Shown piece by piece: positions 1-6,225 of a stretch of 10,702 nt of DNA. A program made the position numbers and the translations under genes. The stretch is from Chromera velia (lineage: Eukaryota; Sar; Chromeraceae). A model generated the notes under the pieces. The model was not told where the DNA came from. It made no database searches and saw only the letters and a list, made by a program, of their open reading frames with translations. Numbering within the stretch: position 1 is the stretch's first letter; every line of letters begins with the position of its first letter. The stretch lies in assembly GCA_018398765.1 (NCBI GenBank), contig JAHBMJ010002161.1:11291-21992 (forward strand), read 5' to 3'.

Positions 1-1
1 A

Positions 2-289
2 GGGAAAATGAGACTGCGAGCCGATGGGACTCACTTAGAAAAGTGCTGCTCTGATGATCTCTGTGTGTGTGGTAAATGGGGGAGCTTTTCGATCGGAGGT
101 GAAAGTGTTTGAATTTGGGGAGTTGGGAGGGGCGTCAGAAGGGTTTGAGGGCTGGTGGGGGAGGCAGAGAACCAAGAGAAAAAGGAAATGGAAATAGAAG
201 ATGCTGAGGAGGTGACCTGGAGGTCCCCAGGAGGAAAGCGCCCAAGGGCCAAATGTTACCCAAGACCCCCTCAACATTCTTTTTGCAGA
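2..289 (+). other. Coding-like fragments, unassigned
   Basis: One reading frame (codons starting at 8, 149 and so on) gives two protein-like stretches. The first starts at the ATG at 8 and runs 34 codons to a TGA at 110-112; it has a Cys-rich patch (EKCCSDDLCVC). The second is open from 149 and has an acidic then basic run (EMEIEDAEEV, then GGKRPRAK). A second TGA lies between them at 146-148. The end at 280-289 (tctttttgcag) would also suit a splice acceptor. I recognise no family. It could be the tail of a gene beginning outside the window, or chance in purine-rich DNA. Confidence 0.2.
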
Positions 290-403
290 TGACTAATTCA
301 ATAGAATGACTGACTTCAAAATTTAAAGCGTGAATCCATGCTAAAATCAAAGATAGTCAAAGGAGTACTGCTTTAATTAATGCCTTCCTGTCTGGTTACT
401 TGA

Positions 404-568
404 CGGCATCCATTATACGGCATCCAGGGCCGCATCTTGACAGAATACATGGAAAACAAACTAGAAAACAAAGATCGACCAGATCTTCGTGCATTCTTTA
501 AGGAAGGTCAGAAGCTGGTCAGTTTTACTGAATATATGCCTAGATGTGAGCAACAAATAATGATATAG
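404..568 (+). other. Possible exon or gene remnant, unknown
   Basis: A stop-free reading between a TGA at 401-403 and a TAG at 566-568 encodes a charged, amphipathic peptide of about 54 residues (for example ENKLENKDRPDLRAFFKEGQ). Its amino-acid mix is balanced, unlike the AT-rich flanks. A pyrimidine-containing stretch and AG dinucleotides near 424-427 could serve as an acceptor. There is no ATG near its start, and no family is recognised. It is too short for statistics alone to prove coding. Confidence 0.25.
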
Positions 569-670
569 ACTTGTTTGATCTTTAACAGCTTAAACCTTTA
601 ACTCGAATGCACTAAAATCATATTCAAATATTATTTTGCTAAGAAATACTAGAAAAAATGTCCATATATA

Positions 671-716
671 CGCAATGCGGCGGCGGGTCTTACAGATGTG
701 CATGGACCAATTAGAA
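671..716 (+). repeat. Left terminal inverted repeat candidate
   Basis: Begins cgcaatgcgg and ends ggaccaattagaa. It matches the reverse complement of 4958-5003 with 8 mismatches in 46 and no gaps. Similarity stops sharply at 716. Confidence 0.65.
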
Positions 717-724
717 CCCGCCGC
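680..724 (+). repeat. GC-rich hairpin in left terminal repeat
   Basis: The arms gcggcggg (680-687) and cccgccgc (717-724) are perfect reverse complements around a 29-nt loop. The loop carries most of the conserved part of the terminal repeat. The right end lacks these perfect arms, so the hairpin is specific to the left copy. Confidence 0.55.
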
Positions 725-729
725 TAAAC

Positions 730-749
730 CTTAACCGGCTCAAAAATTT
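730..749 (+). repeat. Subterminal 20-mer, left copy
   Basis: The 20 bases starting cttaaccggctc match 4931-4950 at 19 of 20 positions in the same orientation. The adjacent 46-bp terminal repeats are inverted relative to each other, so this motif does not follow the inverted symmetry. Confidence 0.55.
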
Positions 750-757
750 TATGACTA

Positions 758-1096
758 GTCTGAGTATCAGACGACTATTGTTTGACCTAAACAAAGTTGC
801 TGGAGTGTCAGACGGTTCTGCAAACACTGTCAAACCTCTTCAGACCCTCCCTGGACTCTGTTTGGACTCACATCTGAGGGACTCAGTGTTGATTTTGAAC
901 TCCGTTTTCTCGACCACTGGTGTTTTGTTCAGTCTGTCTGAGTACCAGATGACTATTGTTCGACCTAAACAAAGTTGCTGGAGTGTCAGACGGTTCTGTA
1001 AACACTGTCAAACCTCTTTAGACCCTCCTTGGACTCTGTCGGGACTCTAATCTGAGGGATTCACTGCTGATTTTGAATTCACTGGTGTTGCATTCA
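758..1096 (+). repeat. 178-bp tandem duplication, subterminal
   Basis: Unit 1 spans 758-935 and unit 2 spans 936-1096. Over the first 140 bases they differ at about 13 positions, mostly C/T; unit 2 then lacks about 11 bases near 1080. Each unit contains several CAGAC, GTCTGAG and GGACTC motifs. The reading frame shifts between units (178 is not a multiple of 3), so the open frame across them is not a gene. Similar motifs at 4645-4731 near the other end suggest a subterminal binding array of a transposon. Confidence 0.8.
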
Positions 1097-1156
1097 GTAT
1101 ATATATCATTCTGGCATACATTGTTGCAGCCCACGACGCTCGATGGCAAGGGGTAG

Positions 1157-1318
1157 ACTCTCCATAGAGACCCCGATCTGTTGGTGTCACCAACTAGTCT
1201 GGAAGCCCGCTTTTCCGTGCAGGAGATCTTTCTGCTGGAGGAAGTATATTGGAGGGCAAATCCGGTCCCAGAGGGACATGTGCTGACTGCAAAAGAACTC
1301 TCCAATCTGCCTCCGCAG
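1157..1318 (+). CDS. Candidate exon, homeodomain-like helices 1-2
   Basis: Open after a TAG at 1154-1156, with coding-like content (for example RFSVQEIFLLEEVYW and LTAKELSNLPPQ). It ends at CCGCAG followed by GTGTGT, a plausible 5' splice site at 1319; a matching acceptor is tgcgtgcag ending at 1459 (141-nt intron, phase 0). The spacing R-F-S-V-Q, LE, x2, Y, N-x-P, L-x-A-x-x-L-x-x-L-x-P-x-QV resembles the first two helices of a homeodomain. The expected WFxNxR of helix 3 does not follow, either across the proposed intron or by reading through. No ATG starts this frame, so an upstream exon would be needed. It could equally be a chance resemblance inside a degraded gene. Confidence 0.3.
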
Positions 1319-1585
1319 GTGTGTTTGCCCGCATTCCTGTCAGCTCTAGCACTAAGACTGATTGCTTCTGACTGTCCGATTCTGTGCTCTTGTACTCCAA
1401 TGGTGCTCTGATCAGGGACAAAACTTCACATGGTTTGTGATGTGCACTGTTGCGTGCAGGTGACCTTCTTCTCTGGGGTGACAGCGGGCAATGTTGGACT
1501 GAAGACGGTCGACTCGACCTACACCCAAGGACACCTGTTCTAGGGCACAGACCTCCCCCCAAGCACATAGCTGCACGGGGGGATT

Positions 1586-1914
1586 GTGATGTGTGGGAGT
1601 TGGGATTGGGGGGGTAGGAAATTTCAGGATATCTGTCTCGAGTTGCTCCGTGTTTGTTCGGACGGTGTGTGGATTTTTTGCTCCCTCGCCCACAAAGTCC
1701 TCAGCATTAAGAGGATCAGGGTTCAGATGCTGGAGGTGTTACAGGATGACGTTTTCTATACGGACGGAGCAGTGAGGTAGTGGAGGGGGGTCTATCGGCC
1801 GCTTTCTGGAGGAGGAGGAAGTCTTCAGCAGACTGATGAGGGTTGGAAAGTGATGGTCAAACTAAAAAAGCAGCAATTAGTATTGGAGAAAAAGAAAACG
1901 GACGGGGGATATAT
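1586..1914 (+). pseudogene. Coding-like segment of plus-strand gene
   Basis: It shares its frame with the 1157-1318 exon and the 1919-3322 segment. The best part, about 1690-1776, reads SIKRIRVQMLEVLQDDVF. An in-frame TAG follows at 1778-1780, then the frame is open again and rich in Lys and Gln (KLKKQQLVLEKKK). A consensus donor gtaagt begins at 1915, exactly where the frame meets TAA. The TAG may be a nonsense change or lie in an unrecognised intron; GT at 1777 is a possible donor, but the obvious acceptors near 1828-1831 do not keep the frame. The function is unknown; the second half could be a short coiled coil. Confidence 0.3.
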
Positions 1915-2191
1915 GTAAGTAAACAAAGAATGGAGGAAGCAAGGGCGACATGAAACGCCATTTGGTCCCAAGGGTGTTCAGAGAAAGAGAAACATCAAAG
2001 AGGGGGAGATGAGAAATCCTTCGAAGGTTGCATTCTGGGCACGGACGTTGTCTCGGAAAGTGGGGCTCACAAGGCCCGTTGCAGTGGGGGAAGGGATGCA
2101 GCAAGCCTGCACACCCCTGGCAAATGCGGAGGAGTGGCAGACTCCGAGGGGGGAAAGGTCGAAAACAGATGAAGTGGGGGAGGGGAAGGCT

Positions 2192-2627
2192 GGCCCTTCT
2201 AGGAGAACGAGAGGGCAGGTCAGAAGGGAAGAGGGGGGGGGGGGGGAAGAGTCGAATTCCATGGGAGGGGGGCCTGCACGTGCTCTTGTGCATGGAGAGG
2301 CAGAAATTGATGGGCAGGTGGTGAAGGTTCTGATTCGACAGAGCGGGCAGACAAAGCCTGTTGTTCCCCCTGAAAGTGACAGTGACCCTGACTCTTCTTT
2401 AAAGTCAGATGGTCCTTCTAAGAGAACGACGGGGCAGTCCAGAAGGGAAGGGGAGGGGAGAGGAGAAGAGTCAAGTTCCGCAGGAGGGGGACCTGCACGT
2501 ACTCTTGTGCACGGGCAGGCCGAAGTTGATGGAGAGGTGGTGCAGGTTCTCATTTGACAGAACGGGCAGACAAAGCCCGTTCTTGCCCCTGAGAATGACA
2601 ATGACTGTGACTGTTCTCTAAAGAGGG
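2192..2627 (+). repeat. In-frame 219-bp coding tandem duplication
   Basis: Copy 1 is 2192-2410 and copy 2 is 2411 to about 2627. The period is 219 nt (73 codons), with roughly 80% nucleotide identity and no gaps. Each copy encodes a basic linker, a Gly/Glu-rich part, then a conserved core (GGGPARALVHGEAEIDGQ in copy 1). In the core, differences fall on codon positions 1 and 3 far more than on position 2, which supports coding on this strand. Copy 1 holds a run of 14 G at 2233-2246. Copy 2 holds the TGA at 2555. Confidence 0.8.
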
Positions 2628-2774
2628 GGCAGAAAGGGTGTACATGGGTGCCAAAATTGAGATGCCGATTAAAGAAAGATGCTTTCACGATGTCTCACAG
2701 AATAGCATTCAAGAGGGGGGTTGATTGTCGGTGGGAGCAGGATTGTAGAGAGGGGTCGAAGTTCTCTCTCCAAC

Positions 2775-2867
2775 TGCACATACACCACTTGTTACAGAAT
2801 CTGCTCTGGAGGACGAAACATCACGGTGCAGCGTCACACTGGGCACCATACACAAGAACAAAGGTGC
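2775..2867 (+). other. Possible degenerate BED-type zinc finger, alternate frame
   Basis: In the frame with codons starting at 2775, Cys residues fall at 2775, 2790, 2802 and 2865 and His at 2835, 2844 and 2847, around the phrase CYRICSGGRNITVQRH and a final RCAKM. The layout C...GG...H...C recalls BED fingers of hAT-family transposases. However, the usual Cx2C pair is not intact (a Tyr stands where the first Cys would be), and this frame differs from the flanking acidic segment. It may be a frameshifted remnant or chance. Confidence 0.2.
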
Positions 2868-3322
2868 GCAAAAATGGGGAAAAATATATATACAGGAGAG
2901 TGAGAGAGGATACTCTATGACGAGTGCAAAAGCTGTACTTATGTTTGCTTACTTTGGTGGGAAAGCATCAGAGGGCAGTAAATTTGATCAAAGAGTGGTC
3001 AAAGTATGATAGGGAGGAGTATGAAAAGAAGCGCCGGCAGTTTTATGGACAGGAAGAAAGTGAAGAGGAATTTGAGGAGTGGGAAGATTGTGACGAGGAA
3101 GAGGAAGGGGAGGGGGGGAATGACGGAGAGGGGTTTGAGGAAATGAGTGAAAGAGAGGGAGAGAGAGAAGGGGGTGACGGAGGGGCAGCAGCAGCGGCCG
3201 CTGGAAAAGGCAGAACAAATGAATTTGGGCAGCTTTTGTCAGAAGAAGATCAAGAATGTGCAGAGCTGATCATAAACTTTGTCCTTTTTTATGTCCAAAC
3301 CAGTTCCCAGATCCTTTTTCAG

Positions 3323-3750
3323 GTTAGTATTTTTTTCTTTTATTTTTTGTTTCTCTTAGTTTCTGTATTTATTCATTTATTTTCATTTTTTTAAATGTAT
3401 TTGTTTCGTTTTTTTATAATTTGAATAATCCTCATTTGCATTCACTACAATTTTTATTTTTACATAATTCTTTTAATTTGTATAATAATCTTATAATGTG
3501 ATGATAATCCTATAATTCCTATAAATTAATTCCTTATAATTCCTATAATTGTTTTTAATTCCTAAAAATTAGTATAGTTCCTAAAATAATTTTTAAATTG
3601 ATTAATTGATTGATTGATTGAAAATTGCATGTGTTAATTGATTGATTGATTCATAAATTAATTGTCTATCAAATTCATTTATTTATTTATTCATTAATTC
3701 GTTCTGAATCGTTCATTCATTTATTCCTCCTTCTGGATGACTGCTTGCAG
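3323..3750 (+). other. AT-rich spliceosomal intron, 428 nt
   Basis: The donor CAG followed by GTTAGT and the acceptor ctgcttgcag join two stop-free readings in the same phase (phase 0). Composition changes sharply from purine-rich exon to A/T-dominated intron. The intron contains repeated ttcctataat-type units (about 3498-3560), (TGAT)n/(ATTG)n runs (about 3600-3650) and ATTC/ATTT runs (about 3675-3725). An unspliced reading meets a stop at 3392-3394. It is the best-supported intron in the window and shows the surrounding plus-strand reading was once a real gene. Confidence 0.65.
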
Positions 3751-4089
3751 CAATTTGTCACGAGGTTGTGCTTGGAGGACGTTGATTTCACTATCAAGCT
3801 CCACAGGGTACAACACGATCGAGCGCAGACCGGGCAAGAGAAGAAGTCGTTTCAAGCTTCCCCGAACTCCGCAGCAGCAAGGAACAACATGATCCATACG
3901 CTCCTGCCACAAATCATGAAATCAAAACATCAAGAGTTCGATAAAAAGAAAATAAATGAGGGGTGGGCGGCTGTGCAATATGCATTAGGAAAGACACTCA
4001 GGGGGTTTAAGGATTTGGTGGATCAGCTCTGCAATCGGTCGGCCGGATGTAGACAACAACCGCCGGGCAGCCCATGCCTGGGATGGTAA
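3751..4089 (+). CDS. 3' exon of plus-strand gene, unknown function
   Basis: It starts right after ctgcttgcag and runs 112 codons to TAA at 4087-4089. The product part is mixed, polar and lysine-rich (for example IMKSKHQEFDKKKINEGWAA), with amphipathic helices and no Cys/His motif or transmembrane segment. Phase matches the upstream donor at 3323. The last 83 nt overlap the 3' end of the minus-strand gene; the terminal 25 residues look less constrained, so the original end may have been displaced. No family is recognised; by position it would be the C-terminus of the interrupted protein upstream. Confidence 0.5.
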   Translation, partial: QFVTRLCLEDVDFTIKLHRVQHDRAQTGQEKKSFQASPNSAAARNNMIHTLLPQIMKSKHQEFDKKKINEGWAAVQYALGKTLRGFKDLVDQLCNRSAGCRQQPPGSPCLGW

Positions 4090-4633
4090 AGCTGTCTGCA
4101 TCGTCATCGTAATAACCAAGCAGCTCGTTTGCGCTCTTTCCTTTCGACCCCCAGGCATATCTCCAGCCCTCCACTCCAAAAAGAGTTCTTGCAGAGTCGC
4201 AGCTGAAGGTGAAGACGCGCTTTCCGGAGTCTGTGTAGAACCCCCCGGCACCATAGAGAAATATCCCCCATAGCTCCCGCTGTTCTGCAACGTAGGCCTG
4301 CCCCCTCCATGCACGCAACTCCAGGAAAAAGGTGCCCTTCTGATGGGCCGTCAGGGGCAGCTCTTCAAACTCACCAGCAGAAATCACTGCATCCAGAAGT
4401 TCCGCCAGCATACCCCAATCAACAAAATTGCCCTTCGCCAGTTCCACCTCCACGGGCACCCCTGCAGGGATCACGTCCATGGAGACCTCAAAAATGGTTG
4501 ACAAGATAGGGAGAGGCGGTTGGAGATGTTTCCCAGACCTCAATATCGTCCGCCGAAGAGAAGTGGAGACGGACGCCTGAAGATCAAAGAGATACTAAAA
4601 ATCTTCCCCCGTAAAAAAATGATCAGACGCCAT
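4007..4633 (-). CDS. Unknown protein, in-frame amber at codon 13
   Basis: The frame is open for 195 codons from 4594 down to the stop at 4007. Upstream in the same frame lie TAG (4597-4595) and, 12 codons before it, ATG at 4633. If the amber is real, translation could start at the internal ATG at 4480, giving 157 residues. The protein is well mixed and looks globular: Val/Ile-rich strands (PAGVPVEVELAKGNF), an aromatic middle (WGIFLYGAGGFYTDSGKRVF) and an acidic turn (YYDDDADSF). There is no signal peptide, membrane span or known motif. Amino-acid content, low repeat content and position make it the most gene-like reading between 671 and 5003. It is convergent with, and overlaps, the plus-strand gene by 83 nt. 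It may be cargo of the candidate element or a host gene fragment. Confidence 0.6.
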
Positions 4634-4644
4634 GGTTGGAGTTG

Positions 4645-4731
4645 CAGTCTACGTCAGACTCTGTTTTCACATCTGTTTTAGACTCTGCTAAATAGAGGAT
4701 TCTTCAGTCTAGAAGTGTGCACGTTCAGTCT
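4645..4731 (+). repeat. Right subterminal CAGACT-type repeat block
   Basis: It carries CAGTCT, CAGACTCTG, TAGACTCTG, CAGTCT and CAGTC in under 90 bases. The piece gactctgttt...cacatctg (4657-4675) matches 854-877 in the left tandem repeat in the same orientation, with a short gap. It may also cover the 5' flank of the minus-strand gene, so a promoter role is possible. Confidence 0.45.
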
Positions 4732-4930
4732 AAGAAACAGGAACACAAGGTAGAGGTCCATCCTTCAGTGATTGTGGCTTTTCACTGAAATTTGGGCGAC
4801 TTTTAAGGCTGGTAAGAGGTGGCCCTGGAAAGTTTTAGCGCAAATTCTTGTACCAACGCACTCAGCACCCTCTGGGAACCAATTTGGTACCTTTCTGGGC
4901 CCTGGGCGCCGCCGGAATCGCACGGACCGG

Positions 4931-4950
4931 CTTAACCAGCTCAAAAATTT
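4931..4950 (+). repeat. Subterminal 20-mer, right copy
   Basis: Direct copy (19/20) of 730-749, located 7 bases inside the right terminal repeat. Confidence 0.55.
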
Positions 4951-4957
4951 CAGACCC

Positions 4958-5003
4958 TTCTAATTGGTCCATACACATCTGTATAACCACCTTCCGCGTT
5001 GCG
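4958..5003 (-). repeat. Right terminal inverted repeat candidate
   Basis: Reverse complement of 671-716 with 38/46 identity. Outside it the sequence continues atagatcc; the left flank ends atatata, so only ATA could be a target duplication. Confidence 0.65.
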
Positions 5004-6225
5004 ATAGATCCTTAAATTTATCGTTGGCATACCCTAAGGCCTAGCCTAGAGCATGGCAGCACGCCATGCAACCCTATCGCATTTGGATGCATAATCTTCA
5101 AGTTGTATTTGTGAGAAATTCAGATAATTGGAATACTATAATAAATTGGAATAGTGTTGTATAGTGCACAAGTTTTAACAATTTATAGGGGCATTAACTT
5201 AAAGTTTGTTCCTAGCGTCTGGCTTATACGTCTTTCGTCTCTTCCTTCTGTCCTGGTTACTGCTCTTGCTGCTAGCTCTCTCTTTTATGCGACCTCATAC
5301 TTGATGTTCCCCCATCCGAATGCCTTCTTCGGCATTGACTAAGTATTTCCTACCCCTTAGTCATGACCAGCGTACTACCTACTCCTCTTTCCTCCCAGCC
5401 CTCCCCCTGCACTCCTCTGGTCCCCCGAATGCACGCGCTTACCGCTTTCAGGTGGGTAATCTGCAGTCGGGCTTGGATCCGGCCGTACATAGTGAGAGTG
5501 ATTTAATTGGTACCTAAATAATACTTCGGATTGCTTCCTATAAGAGGCTTCTTTTTCTTCTCTTTCCCCTTCATTGTCTAGTTCATTGTTTTCAAACTTG
5601 TTACGCCAGCTATACCAGCAAACGATAAAAGCACAGACGCGCAGCAATACCGTGCACCGCACAAAGCGAGCGAAAATGCATGGAAGCGAGCAATATATCA
5701 ACTTGCAAGTACTACCAACTAGGGGGAGGAAAATAAATTAAAGAAGAAAGGTTTAACAAATTGGTGGTTGCCGATTTTTGTGAGTACGCAAGGTTTTGCC
5801 GCGTCTTTAGTAGTTTTTACTAGAGTTTTTAGCTCTATTTCTCACTTAGACATAGGCTCAAACTGTCTGGAAAGGCACCAGACTAGGTAGTACTATACAC
5901 CAGACTAGTACTCAGTAATATGCTGTATGACTTTAAAGGGCCGGATATGAACGTTGTAAACATATAAATAATAGAATAAAAATTAATTACTGGATTAATC
6001 TAGACATTAATTAGCTTTTTAGCAAAATTCTTTTTTTTAGTCATGGGGCGCCTAGGAACTTTAGTTTAATACACTGCCTTCGATCCCGCTCTGTCTATCC
6101 GTCGTCAGAGCTACCATGAGTAGGTGTTAGATCCTTAACCTAAGCCATAGGGTATCAGACCCCACCCTCGGGGCCTGCCAGAGTTGTCTGCTCTGACGCT
6201 AAGCAGCATTTTGTGCGAGTCTCAT
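5004..6225. other. No convincing gene; small hairpins and repeats
   Basis: The region is mostly A/T-rich with a pyrimidine-rich part at 5220-5420. Short open frames exist, but their composition and lack of motifs do not support coding. Visible structures are a hairpin gcatggc/gccatgc at 5051-5069, a hairpin aatgcc/ggcatt near 5320-5337, and a near-direct repeat of caccagactag at 5876 and 5898 (22-bp spacing). One plausible splice-like site is tttcag followed by gtgggt near 5450. Confidence 0.5.

Larger units (their letters stand above)
1919..3322 (+). pseudogene. Interrupted long exon, charged protein, two in-frame TGA
   Basis: One frame stays open for about 468 codons except for TGA at 2555-2557 and TGA at 2918-2920. 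An ATG at 2009 is a natural first Met within it. Order of parts: a basic N-terminal part; two tandem 73-codon repeats (2192-2627); a basic Cys/His-containing part (about 2640-2920); a very acidic stretch (about 3040-3180, Glu/Asp/Gly-rich, with an Ala run AAAAAA); then a hydrophobic/amphipathic end (ELIINFVLFYVQ). It ends at CAG followed by GTTAGT, a good donor. The first TGA aligns with CGA (Arg) in the neighbouring repeat copy, so it is a nonsense mutation. Purine-rich DNA has few stops, so openness alone overstates the case. Between 2749 and 3006 another frame looks at least as protein-like. The product family is unknown. Confidence 0.4.
671..5003. mobile_element. Candidate 4.33-kb element bounded by inverted repeats
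   Basis: Seen: a 46-bp sequence at 671-716 reappears inverted at 4958-5003 with 38/46 identity, and the inner 26 bases match at 25/26. Just inside both ends are further shared sequences: a 20-mer in direct orientation (730-749 and 4931-4950) and CAGACT/GACTCTG-rich subterminal blocks. The interior holds an interrupted plus-strand gene and a minus-strand gene. Known: terminal inverted repeats plus clustered subterminal motifs are typical of cut-and-paste DNA transposons. Against: no convincing target-site duplication is visible (at most ATA on both sides), and no DDE transposase core was recognised. Two independent short repeats inserted in opposite directions would give the same ends. Confidence 0.45.

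Noticed and set aside
751-1050. 99-codon plus-strand open frame
   Set aside because: It runs through the 178-bp tandem repeat, whose two copies are read in different frames, so it is not a conserved protein.
1978-2688. 236-codon open frame on the minus strand with CPxC pairs
   Set aside because: It is antisense to the coding tandem repeat. Its openness follows from purine-rich DNA, and in the conserved core the least-changed codon position supports the plus strand.
660-5012. Target-site duplication around the inverted repeats
   Set aside because: Only ATA is shared at the two edges, in AT-rich flanks, which is not evidence.
5154-5517. Short plus-strand open frames in a pyrimidine-rich region
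   Set aside because: They are low-complexity Ser/Leu/Pro readings without a supported splice link.
5375-5701. 108-codon minus-strand open frame with a hydrophobic start
   Set aside because: It starts only at TTG, has no motif, and its composition follows the flanking DNA.
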